In this document: positions 9,277 to 16,842 of the stretch, piece by piece
How the letters are laid out: every line of letters starts with the position of its first letter
How positions within the stretch are numbered: position 1 is the first letter of the stretch
Source: Flavobacterium suncheonense GH29-5 = DSM 17707
GTDB lineage: Bacteria; Bacteroidota; Bacteroidia; Flavobacteriales; Flavobacteriaceae
DNA length: 64,000 nt
Reading direction: 5' to 3'
Assembly (NCBI RefSeq): GCF_000430025.1
Contig: NZ_KE387021.1
Location: 133,434 to 197,433, forward strand
Made by a program: the position numbers and the translations under genes
Notes under the pieces: generated by a model
What the model saw: only the letters and a program-made list of their open reading frames with translations
Told to the model about the DNA's origin: nothing
Database searches by the model: none

Positions 9277-9294
9277 AAATTGCGAATTACGAAT
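9263..9294. repeat. short direct repeat in the operon spacer
   Basis: The word aattacgaat occurs at 9263-9272 and 9285-9294, spanning the end of the monooxygenase gene and the start of the ligase gene. It is one of several simple intergenic filler repeats in this window and may have come from slippage. It has no evident function. Confidence 0.5.
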
Positions 9295-10885
9295 GAAACA
9301 TTACGAAGATAATTTCGCTCACAATAGTTTACCGGCATTGGAATTGCAACCGGATTATACATTCCTGGATTTACCACAGTTCAATCGTCCGGATATACTA
9401 AACTGTGTCGAGCGTTTGTTGGATTATCACATTCATAACGGTCACGGCAATGCAGTTTGTATCCAGACATTTGAAGAACGCTGGACTTACAATGATTTAT
9501 ACGAAAAAGCAAATCAGATTGCTTACGTTTTAGTGGAAGATTTGGGTTTAAAATCGGGTAATCGCGTTTTGATCCGTTCGGCTAACAACCCGATGATGGT
9601 CGCTTGCTGGTATGCGATTTTAAAAGCCGGCGGAATTGTGGTGGCAACCATGCCGCTGCTCCGATCCAAAGAATTAACGACTATTATTGATTGTGCGGAA
9701 ATTTCACATGTGCTTTGCGACAGTTCCTTAGCGGAAGAGATGGAATTGGTACAATCGCCATTTTTGAAAAGAACCTGCTATTACAGAGCTTCTGAATTGG
9801 AAGATTTGATGCAGCACAAACAAAAAACATTCTCCAATTACCACACAAAATCAGACAGTGTGGCTTTAATCGGATTTACTTCCGGAACAACGGGATTACC
9901 GAAAATGACTGCGCATTATCATAAAGACGTACTGAACATCTGTGAAGCTTTCCCGAATTATTCTTTGCAACCTACTCCAAATGATGTATTTACGGGAAGT
10001 CCGCCAATTGGATTTACTTTCGGTTTGGGAGGTTTGGTGTTATTTCCGATGTATTTTGGAGCCTCGACTTTTCTGATTGAAAAACCAACGCCGGATTTAC
10101 TGCTACAGGCCATTCAGGATTATAAAATATCTGTTTGTTTCACGGCTCCGACTGCCTGGCGCGTATTGACTGCAAAAGTTAATGAATTTGACATTTCGAG
10201 TTTACGCAAATGTGTGTCTGCCGGAGAAACGTTGCCGTTAAAAGTTTGGGAAGACTGGTACAACACCACAGGATTGAAAATCATCGACGGAATTGGCGCT
10301 ACAGAAATGCTGCATATTTTCATTTCGTCCCATGAAGCAAACATGAAACCCGGAGCCACGGGTGTTGCAATCACCGGTTACGAAGCAAAAATCATTGACA
10401 ATCAGGGAAATGAAGTCCCAAGAAATGAGCCCGGAAGATTGGCTGTTCGCGGGATTACAGGCTGTAAATATTTAAACCGCGAAGACAAACAGCGTGAATA
10501 TATGGAAAACGGCTGGAATCTGACCGGCGATATTTTTCGTCAGGACGAGGAAGGTTATTTCTGGTTTGTGGCGCGTGGCGACGACATGATTATTTCTTCC
10601 GGTTATAATATTGCAGCCATTGAAGTGGAAAGCGTACTTTTAACTCACGAAGAAATTCTGGAATGCGCCGTTGTGGGGTTACCGGATGAGGAACGAGGCA
10701 TGTTGGTTTGTGCCCACATCGTTTTAAAAGAAAAACATAAAGCAACAGATGAGTTTGCAAAGGCTATCCAACAGTGGTTCAAGGAAGTAGCTGCACCATA
10801 TAAATATCCGAGAATCATTAATTTTATTGATGTTTTACCGAAAACGGAAACCGGAAAAATTCAACGATTCAAACTAAAACAGTAA
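9293..10885 (+). CDS. benzoate / 2-aminobenzoate-type CoA ligase
   Basis: A 530-residue AMP-forming acyl-CoA ligase of the aryl branch. The adenylate-forming motif FTSGTTGLPK (195-204) is followed by 'MTAHYHKDVLNICEAFPNYSL', and the region 'NDVFTGSPPIGFTFGLGG' is characteristic of benzoate-, 2-aminobenzoate- and hydroxybenzoate-CoA ligases. 'GIGATEMLHIFIS' is the A5 motif, and the C-terminal PKTETGKIQRFKLK holds the catalytic lysine K522. It would activate the entering aromatic acid for the upstream monooxygenase-OYE fusion. Ligases of this type in anthranilate and salicylate pathways are similar, so the ring substituent is not fixed. The next gene begins four bases after the stop codon. Confidence 0.88.
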   Translation: MKHYEDNFAHNSLPALELQPDYTFLDLPQFNRPDILNCVERLLDYHIHNGHGNAVCIQTFEERWTYNDLYEKANQIAYVLVEDLGLKSGNRVLIRSANNPMMVACWYAILKAGGIVVATMPLLRSKELTTIIDCAEISHVLCDSSLAEEMELVQSPFLKRTCYYRASELEDLMQHKQKTFSNYHTKSDSVALIGFTSGTTGLPKMTAHYHKDVLNICEAFPNYSLQPTPNDVFTGSPPIGFTFGLGGLVLFPMYFGASTFLIEKPTPDLLLQAIQDYKISVCFTAPTAWRVLTAKVNEFDISSLRKCVSAGETLPLKVWEDWYNTTGLKIIDGIGATEMLHIFISSHEANMKPGATGVAITGYEAKIIDNQGNEVPRNEPGRLAVRGITGCKYLNREDKQREYMENGWNLTGDIFRQDEEGYFWFVARGDDMIISSGYNIAAIEVESVLLTHEEILECAVVGLPDEERGMLVCAHIVLKEKHKATDEFAKAIQQWFKEVAAPYKYPRIINFIDVLPKTETGKIQRFKLKQ

Positions 10886-10889
10886 AACT

Positions 10890-12470
10890 ATGAGAAAGGC
10901 TTTTATCGTTTTCAGTATCACAGTACTTTCAGTCACTGCAATGCTGATTTATGTAAATTGGAAGTTCAGTTTGCTCTTACTGATTTTTATTCCGCTGATA
11001 CTGATGGGATTTTACGACATGTATCAGTCCAAACAAACTATTAAACGCAATTTCCCGCTTTTAGGGAGAATGCGTTATTTGCTGGAATCTATCGGACCGG
11101 AAATGCGCCAGTACTTTATCGAAACTGATACCGAAGGAAAACCTTTCAACCGTTTGCAGCGCAGTTTGGTGTACCAGCGCAGTAAAAAAGAAATTGACAC
11201 CATGCCTTTCGGAACACAACTTAACGTTTACGAAACGGGCTACAAATGGATTAACCACAGTGTTAAAGCCATCCCGTTTGCGGAAGTGGATGCCAATCCT
11301 AAAATTAAAATCGGTTCTTCGCAATGTGAAAAACCTTATATGGCGAGCTTGTTCAACATCAGCGCGATGAGTTACGGTTCGCTTAGTAAAAACGCCATAA
11401 TTGCGTTAAATAACGGAGCCAAACAAGGCGGATTTTACCATAATACAGGCGAAGGCGGTCTGTCTCCTTATCACCTGCAGGGTGGCGATGTAGTTTGGAA
11501 TATCGGAACAGGTTATTTCAGCTGTCGTGATAAAGACGGCAATTTCTCTTACGAGGAATATGTTAAGCGTGCGACGCTCGACAACGTTAAAATGATTGAA
11601 ATTAAGTTCTCGCAAGGTGCCAAACCCGGTCACGGCGGAATCCTTCCCAAACAAAAAGTAACCGATGAAATTGCTGCCATCCGATTGGTGGAAAAAGGCA
11701 ACGACATCATTTCGCCGCCAAGACATTCCGCGTTTTCAACACCTTTGGAACTGATGGATTTCATCAAATTGCTACGCAAAGGTTCCGGCGGAAAGCCAAT
11801 CGGTATGAAAATCTGTATCGGAAACAAATCGGAGTTTTTAGCCATTTGTAAAGCGATGGTGCAAACCCAAACTTATTTCGATTTCATCACGGTTGACGGT
11901 GGTGAAGGCGGAACCGGAGCAGCACCACAGGAATATTCCGATCATGTCGGGATGCCTTTACGCGAAGCTTTGGCTTTTGTGTACGACAGTTTAAACGGTT
12001 TCGGCATTAAAGACGAAATCAAAATCATAGCCAGCGGAAAAGTCGTTACCGGTTTCGATATCATCAAATGCCTTTCCATTGGTGCGGATGTGTGTAATTC
12101 GGCACGTGGGATGATGTTTGCTTTGGGCTGTATTCAGGCTTTGGAATGTCATAAAAACACCTGTCCTACCGGGGTTGCCACACAAGATCCGAAACTTACC
12201 AAAGGCTTGGTTCCGGAAGAAAAAAGCATTCGCGTGGCGCGTTTTCAGCACGAAACCGTTAAAAGTGCAATGGAACTTATGGCTTCTGCAGGATTACGTC
12301 ATCCGGATGAAGTAGACCGAACCGTTATCAGTGCCCGAACCGGAAGCACGAAAATCGAAACCTATTACGAAATGTTTCCGGAACTAGAACCGGGTTGTTT
12401 GCTAAACGAAAGCTCAGTTCCCAAAGAATATTCGTATTTTTGGAAAAAGGCAACTGCCGAACAATTTTAA
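10890..12470 (+). CDS. membrane-anchored FMN-binding glutamate-synthase-family protein
   Basis: A 526-residue protein. Two hydrophobic segments at residues 5-42 should anchor it in the inner membrane. The rest is the FMN-binding barrel of glutamate synthase: 'MSYGSLSKNAIIALN', 'GEGGLSPYH', 'GHGGILPKQKVT', 'VDGGEGGTGAAP' and 'SARGMMFALGCIQ'. Cysteines C414, C420 and C425 have the same C-x5-C-x4-C spacing as the 3Fe-4S ligands of GltB, so an iron-sulfur centre is likely. It lacks the glutaminase domain, so any amination would have to use free ammonia, and no small-subunit gene is present. Its place inside an aromatic operon is unusual. It may be a redox enzyme acting on flavin or quinone, or it may capture ammonia released by the pathway; neither is proved. 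Confidence 0.85.
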   Translation: MRKAFIVFSITVLSVTAMLIYVNWKFSLLLLIFIPLILMGFYDMYQSKQTIKRNFPLLGRMRYLLESIGPEMRQYFIETDTEGKPFNRLQRSLVYQRSKKEIDTMPFGTQLNVYETGYKWINHSVKAIPFAEVDANPKIKIGSSQCEKPYMASLFNISAMSYGSLSKNAIIALNNGAKQGGFYHNTGEGGLSPYHLQGGDVVWNIGTGYFSCRDKDGNFSYEEYVKRATLDNVKMIEIKFSQGAKPGHGGILPKQKVTDEIAAIRLVEKGNDIISPPRHSAFSTPLELMDFIKLLRKGSGGKPIGMKICIGNKSEFLAICKAMVQTQTYFDFITVDGGEGGTGAAPQEYSDHVGMPLREALAFVYDSLNGFGIKDEIKIIASGKVVTGFDIIKCLSIGADVCNSARGMMFALGCIQALECHKNTCPTGVATQDPKLTKGLVPEEKSIRVARFQHETVKSAMELMASAGLRHPDEVDRTVISARTGSTKIETYYEMFPELEPGCLLNESSVPKEYSYFWKKATAEQF

Positions 12471-12482
12471 AGATTAAAACCT

Positions 12483-12905
12483 ATGAACTATTTTATCAAA
12501 CAAGAAAAAATCCGTTTTCACCATATAGATTTTGCAGGCATTGTTTTTTATCCGCGGTATTTAGAAATGCTCAACGCTTTGGTAGAAGACTGGTTTGAAG
12601 AAGCTTTACACCGCCCTTTCCATAAAATGCATGAATCCAACGGAATACCGACTGTCGATTTAAAAGTCCAGTTTAAAAAGGCTGCCCGTTTGGGAGAAAC
12701 ATTAACTAAAGAATTGTGGGTTAAAGAGTTGCGTTCCTCTTCCCTGCTTTGTGGCTTTCTGTTTAAAAATCAGGACAATGAAACCATTCTGGAAGGCGAA
12801 GTCACTTTAGTAAACGTAACCATTGAAGCCGACAGAAAAGCCATTAAATCGGAACCTTTTAACGAGGAAATCCGAAGCAAAATTGCTTTTTATTTACAAT
12901 CCTAA
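12483..12905 (+). CDS. 4HBT-family acyl-CoA thioesterase
   Basis: A 140-residue hotdog-fold protein. The N-terminal motif 'HHIDFAGIVFYPRYLEM' is the 4-hydroxybenzoyl-CoA thioesterase signature, with D16 as the expected catalytic acid and Y23 in the active-site helix. Length is typical of YbgC/4HBT enzymes (about 135-145). In the operon it would hydrolyse the hydroxylated aryl-CoA to the free acid so that ring cleavage can follow. It begins 12 bases after the glutamate-synthase-like gene and ends 10 bases before the nitrilase gene. Confidence 0.87.
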   Translation: MNYFIKQEKIRFHHIDFAGIVFYPRYLEMLNALVEDWFEEALHRPFHKMHESNGIPTVDLKVQFKKAARLGETLTKELWVKELRSSSLLCGFLFKNQDNETILEGEVTLVNVTIEADRKAIKSEPFNEEIRSKIAFYLQS

Positions 12906-12915
12906 TCAATAACAA

Positions 12916-13896
12916 ATGGAATTTAAAAGATTTAAAGCCGCAACCGTTCAGACCGCACCGGTTTTCCTAAATGTCGAAAAAACAATCGATAAGGCCATTT
13001 CGTTTGTTGGGGAAGCTGCGTCTAACGGCGCGAAATTAATTGCTTTCCCGGAAGTATTCGTAGCCGGTTATCCGTACTGGAACTGGGTCATGACGCCGGT
13101 TCAGGGCAGCAAATGGTACGAAGAACTGTATAAATGTTCCGTAACGACTGAAGATGCCGATATGTTACGTTTGTATCAAGCCGCCAAAGACAACAACATC
13201 CATATTGTCATCGGAATTAACGAGCGCGGTAACAGCTACGGTGAAATTTACAACACAAATTTAATCATTGACAATAAAGGAAACTTAATCGGAAGACATA
13301 GAAAATTAGTACCAACCTGGGCTGAAAAACTCACCTGGACTTCCGGTGACGGTTCGTCTTTAAAGGTTTATGATACAGAAGTTGGTCCCATCGGAACGTT
13401 AGCTTGCGGTGAAAACACGAATACGTTAGCACGTTTTACGTTATTGTCTCAAGGCGAACTGATTCACATTGCGAATTACATTTCCCTGCCGGTTGCCCCA
13501 CCCGATTACAATATGGCGGAAGCAATTAAAATCCGTGCAGCAGCGCATTCGTTTGAAGGGAAATTGTTTACAATCGTTTCGTGTTCAACGATTTCCAAGG
13601 AGATTATGGAGGCTTTGAAAGATGATATTCCGAATATTGAAGAATTGCTGACCCGTAAAAATTCGGCGTTTTCCGGTTTTATCGGACCGAATGGTGCGGT
13701 AATCGGAGAACCTTTAATTGATGACGAGGGAATTGTGTATGCTGATATTGATTTGGCAAAATGCATTCAACCGAAACAAATGCACGACATTTTAGGACAT
13801 TACAACCGTTTTGATATTTTCGATTTGCGGGTGAATGTAGCGCCTACGCGGAAGATTACGTTTATTGATACACACGAGGAATTCAATAAACGATAA
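12916..13896 (+). CDS. nitrilase-superfamily carbon-nitrogen hydrolase
   Basis: A 326-residue enzyme of the nitrilase superfamily with the complete catalytic triad: E46 in 'AFPEVFVAGYPYW', K130 in 'GRHRKLVPTW' and C164 in 'LACGENTNTLARF'. Length and the 'CGENTN' nucleophile elbow fit the nitrilase / cyanide-hydratase-like branch rather than omega-amidase, but substrate prediction within this family is unreliable; members cleave nitriles or amides. It sits in the middle of the aromatic operon, ten bases after the thioesterase. The gentisate pathway needs no such enzyme. If the substrate is anthranilate, ring cleavage leaves the nitrogen as an amide, and this protein could hydrolyse maleamate (or its pyruvoyl precursor). 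Otherwise it may convert aryl nitriles into the acid fed to the ligase. Confidence 0.87.
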   Translation: MEFKRFKAATVQTAPVFLNVEKTIDKAISFVGEAASNGAKLIAFPEVFVAGYPYWNWVMTPVQGSKWYEELYKCSVTTEDADMLRLYQAAKDNNIHIVIGINERGNSYGEIYNTNLIIDNKGNLIGRHRKLVPTWAEKLTWTSGDGSSLKVYDTEVGPIGTLACGENTNTLARFTLLSQGELIHIANYISLPVAPPDYNMAEAIKIRAAAHSFEGKLFTIVSCSTISKEIMEALKDDIPNIEELLTRKNSAFSGFIGPNGAVIGEPLIDDEGIVYADIDLAKCIQPKQMHDILGHYNRFDIFDLRVNVAPTRKITFIDTHEEFNKR

Positions 13897-13901
13897 ATAG
13901 G

Positions 13902-13967
13902 GACACAGATGACACAGATTTTAAACTTTGTGAACCTTGCGATTTTCTTTGTGTGCTTTGCGGTTTA
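13902..13967. repeat. intergenic filler repeat
   Basis: Directly after the nitrilase gene the nine-base word gacacagat is repeated in tandem (13902-13910, 13911-13919). Imperfect copies of ctttgtg / ctttgcg words follow. The text is of a kind I recall seeing often between genes in Flavobacterium genomes. It contains no open frame and has no known function. Confidence 0.5.
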
Positions 13968-14000
13968 ATAAAAAACAATAACAAACAAGCGGATAGTTTC

Positions 14001-14098
14001 CTCACCCAGCCCTGATTGCAGCGGTTGCCGCGCAAAAGCGGAAAGCAGGAACAGGGACGGCAAAAATGCCCGAACCATTCGCTCCAAAAAATAAAACA
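14001..14098 (+). repeat. structured flavobacterial intergenic element
   Basis: A GC-rich block in an AT-rich spacer, able to fold. An outer stem pairs ccctg (14010-14014) with caggg (14052-14056), an inner hairpin pairs ccgc (14028-14031) with gcgg (14038-14041), and a small ggc / gcc hairpin follows at 14059-14070. The words 'gattgcagcgg' and 'agcggaaagcagga' match a recurring intergenic sequence I remember from many Flavobacterium genomes; I cannot run a search to confirm it. It sits just before the dioxygenase gene and contains an ATG at 14066 that is probably not the true start. It may be an RNA element, an mRNA-processing site or a small non-coding mobile repeat. Confidence 0.55.
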
Positions 14099-15208
14099 AT
14101 GGAAGATAAATTTTCAGACGACGTAATCGGTCGTGCACGGGTTAAAGACACGCCGGAGCTGGAAGCCTACTACAAAGAACTGGAAGGTTTAGGCGCCGGT
14201 GCTTTATGGACGGTAGCTAATGATATTGAGCCTTGGGAACCGAGAACTTCTTCTGTTCCAATGCTTTGGAAATATGACGATTTAAGGGAATTGGTTTTAA
14301 AATCCTCCGAATTGGTTACGCCAGAACAAGCCGGACGTCGCGTGGTATATTTGGTAAACGATAAACGTAAAGATGTTTCGGCGGCTGTGGGCTGGCTGTA
14401 TACCGGAATTCAGGTAACGCGTCCGGGTGAAAGTACTTCGGCGCACCGTCATAAGGCTTCTGCCCTGCGTTTTATTATGGAAGGTGAAGGCGGTTATACC
14501 GTTGTCGACGGAAACAAAGTAACTTTTGAAGTAAACGATTTTGTAATTACACCGAATTCCGCATGGCATGAGCATGGTGTTGCTGAAGGCGGAAAAACCT
14601 GTATTTGGCAGGACGGTTTGGATATTCCGTTGGTAAATGCTTTGGAAGCCAACGATTATGCGGTTTTTGACGGTAAACAACCGTTAGAAGTTCCACTGAA
14701 TTACTCGCCGTTAACCTATGGCGGCGCCGGAATTATTCCTGCGGATAAAGTTTGGGATAAACCCTATTCACCACTTTTCAAATATTCGTGGAAGCAAGTC
14801 TATCCCGCACTTTTAGAAGCTGCCAAAGTAAACGAAGGCTCACCTTTTGACGGGATTATCATGCAGTATTCCAATCCTTTAACAGGCGGTCATGTGATGC
14901 AGACGATGGGCGCTTCGATGCAGTTGTTACCGGCCGGATTCAAAGGAAAAGCGCATAAGCATACCGGTTCGTTTGTATATCAGTGTGCCAAAGGAAGCGG
15001 CTATTCCATCATCAACGGCCAACGATTTGACTGGAAAGAACGGGATATTTTCTGTGTTCCTTCCTGGGCTTGGCACGAACATCACAATGCTTCCGATACT
15101 GAAGACGCTTGTCTGTTCTCTTTCAACGATTTACCGGTGATTGAAGGATTGGGCTTGTATCAGGAAAGAGTGTATTCGGAAAATAATGGAAATCAAAAAA
15201 CAGAGTAA
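14099..15208 (+). CDS. gentisate 1,2-dioxygenase-like bicupin ring-cleavage enzyme
   Basis: A 369-residue bicupin of the gentisate / 1-hydroxy-2-naphthoate / 5-nitrosalicylate dioxygenase family. In the first cupin 'TSAHRHKASALRFIMEG' gives ligands H116 and H118, and 'NSAWHEHGVAEGG' gives H157 or H159. The second cupin ('KAHKHTGSFVYQCAKG', 'PSWAWHEHHN') completes the fold. The family uses Fe(II) and O2 to open the ring between the carboxyl-bearing C1 and the C2 hydroxyl (or amino) carbon. I place the start at ATG 14099. An in-frame ATG at 14066 would add 11 residues, but it lies inside the intergenic element. A 202-base spacer separates it from the nitrilase gene, the largest gap in the cluster. 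Confidence 0.88.
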   Translation: MEDKFSDDVIGRARVKDTPELEAYYKELEGLGAGALWTVANDIEPWEPRTSSVPMLWKYDDLRELVLKSSELVTPEQAGRRVVYLVNDKRKDVSAAVGWLYTGIQVTRPGESTSAHRHKASALRFIMEGEGGYTVVDGNKVTFEVNDFVITPNSAWHEHGVAEGGKTCIWQDGLDIPLVNALEANDYAVFDGKQPLEVPLNYSPLTYGGAGIIPADKVWDKPYSPLFKYSWKQVYPALLEAAKVNEGSPFDGIIMQYSNPLTGGHVMQTMGASMQLLPAGFKGKAHKHTGSFVYQCAKGSGYSIINGQRFDWKERDIFCVPSWAWHEHHNASDTEDACLFSFNDLPVIEGLGLYQERVYSENNGNQKTE

Positions 15209-15286
15209 CAATTTGAAATTTAAGAGTTGAGATTCACAAAACCTCAGAACCTTAGCAATTTAGAACCTTAGCACCTCAAAATAAAG
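15209..15286. repeat. intergenic filler repeat with agaaccttagca direct repeats
   Basis: The 12-base word agaaccttagca is present at 15246-15257 and again at 15262-15273, in a spacer of 78 bases between the dioxygenase and FAH-hydrolase genes. It is another simple flavobacterial-type filler, different in sequence from the others in this window. No gene or clear promoter is visible in it. Confidence 0.5.
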
Positions 15287-16198
15287 ATGAAACTAGCAAC
15301 GTACCAGATAAACCACGCTGCCCCAAGATTAGGGGTTGTACAGAACAACCACATGATTGATTTGGAAGATGTGGCGCAAATCACGAAAGAACATTTACCG
15401 AAAACCATGTTGGATTTAATCGATATGGGATTGTTTGAAGTAAAACGGATTCAGGGCATTATTGACAGTCTGACTTCAGAGCAATTAAGCAATTGTTCGT
15501 ATCCGTTATCCAATGTAACTTTCCTCGCTCCTATTCCGAAGCCGAGAAAAAACATTATTGGTATTGGGTTAAACTATACCGAACACGTGGCTGAAAGTGC
15601 CAGAACGCTGGACACCACGGGAAAACTGCCTCAAAAGCCAATCATTTTCTCGAAACCGCCAACAACGGTAACAGCAACCAATACAAACATTTTACTGAAC
15701 CCTAAATTGACACAGCAATTGGATTGGGAAGTGGAATTGGCAGTTATTATTGGCAAAGGCGGCAAATACATCCCGAAAGAGGAAGCGTTAAACCACGTTT
15801 TCGGTTATACAGTGATTAACGATATTTCTGCGAGAGATTGTCGTCGTGAAGGCCAATGGATTGTGTCTAAAGGACAAGATACGTTTGCTCCGATGGGACC
15901 GGTTTTGGTAACGGCGGATGAAATTGAGAATCCTCATAACCTGAATTTGTCTTTAAAACTCAACGGTATAGAAAAACAGAATTCCAATACCAAATTCATG
16001 TTGTTCAACATCAACGATTTAATTGAAGATTTGAGTACGGTTTTCACGCTGGAACCGGGCGATATTATTGCTACGGGAACACCTGCAGGAGTTGGTGCCG
16101 GAAGGAATCCTCAGGAATGGATGTGGGACGGTGACGTGGTGGAAGCTACTGTGGAAGGCATAGGAACGATCATTAATACCGTAAAGGAAATTAAATAA
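15287..16198 (+). CDS. fumarylacetoacetate-hydrolase-family (acylpyruvate / maleylpyruvate) hydrolase
   Basis: A 303-residue FAH-family protein. After an N-terminal domain (1-75), 'IIGIGLNYTEHVAES' opens the catalytic domain. Metal ligands are E148 and E150 ('LDWEVELAVIIG') and D179 ('TVINDISARD'), and the end 'TGTPAGVGAGR' is a family hallmark. These enzymes split C-C bonds of acylpyruvates to give pyruvate plus an acid. Here the likely substrate is the ring-cleavage product, maleylpyruvate or its amide. No maleylpyruvate isomerase is encoded nearby, while a maleate isomerase is, so direct hydrolysis to maleate (or maleamate) and pyruvate is favoured over the usual fumarylpyruvate route. Confidence 0.88.
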   Translation: MKLATYQINHAAPRLGVVQNNHMIDLEDVAQITKEHLPKTMLDLIDMGLFEVKRIQGIIDSLTSEQLSNCSYPLSNVTFLAPIPKPRKNIIGIGLNYTEHVAESARTLDTTGKLPQKPIIFSKPPTTVTATNTNILLNPKLTQQLDWEVELAVIIGKGGKYIPKEEALNHVFGYTVINDISARDCRREGQWIVSKGQDTFAPMGPVLVTADEIENPHNLNLSLKLNGIEKQNSNTKFMLFNINDLIEDLSTVFTLEPGDIIATGTPAGVGAGRNPQEWMWDGDVVEATVEGIGTIINTVKEIK

Positions 16199-16206
16199 GT
16201 TTTAAA

Positions 16207-16842
16207 GTGGACAAAACGCAAAAAGCGGTCGAAGCATTCAATAAATATGCAAATCTGTACCAGGATCGGTTCATGGATTTTGATTTGTACAACGATACCT
16301 TCGAATTGTTTTGCGAAGCCATTGAAAAGAAAAATGCTGAAGTTTTAGAATTAGCATGTGGTCCGGGTAACATCACGAAATATCTGTTACAGCAACGTCC
16401 TGATTTTCAGATTTTAGGAACCGATTTAGCGCCAAACATGATTGAACTGGCTCGAAAGAACAATCCAATGGCTAAGTTCCAATTGTTGGACTGTCGTGAT
16501 TTTCTCAAATTAAAAAGGAATTTTGACGGAATCATGTGTGGTTTCGGATTGCCTTATCTTTCTAAGGAAGAAGCAGTTCAACTGATAAAAGATGCTTCAA
16601 CTTGCCTCAATCCGCAAGGTGTTTTGTATTTGAGTACGATGGAAGACGATTACGGCAAATCAGGATTTAAAAAAGGAAGCACCGGTGATGAGATATTCAT
16701 GCATTATCATCAGGCCGATTATTTGTCGGAAGCGCTTGAACAAAACGGTTTCAGAATCATAGCTTTACAGCGCAAAAAATTTCCGGAACAAGACGGATCA
16801 TACACAACAGATTTAATACTAATTGCAAAAAAAATAAAATGA
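16207..16842 (+). CDS. class I SAM-dependent methyltransferase
   Basis: A 211-residue Rossmann-fold methyltransferase. Motif I is 'VLELACGPGNITKYLL' (about residues 45-60), and 'ILGTDLAPNMIELA' is motif II. The start is taken as GTG 16207, eight bases after the FAH-hydrolase stop, because the sequence from there (DKTQKAVEAFNKYANLYQ) resembles the N-terminal helix of family members; the next ATG would remove 22 residues. It overlaps the maleate isomerase gene by four bases (ATGA), showing translational coupling. No methylation step is needed in the proposed pathway, so it may modify a side product or be a passenger. Confidence 0.82.
   Translation: MDKTQKAVEAFNKYANLYQDRFMDFDLYNDTFELFCEAIEKKNAEVLELACGPGNITKYLLQQRPDFQILGTDLAPNMIELARKNNPMAKFQLLDCRDFLKLKRNFDGIMCGFGLPYLSKEEAVQLIKDASTCLNPQGVLYLSTMEDDYGKSGFKKGSTGDEIFMHYHQADYLSEALEQNGFRIIALQRKKFPEQDGSYTTDLILIAKKIK

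Noticed and set aside
14066..14098. ATG 14066 as the start of the dioxygenase
   Set aside because: It lies in a folded intergenic element and the 11 extra residues do not look like part of the cupin family; ATG 14099 fits better.
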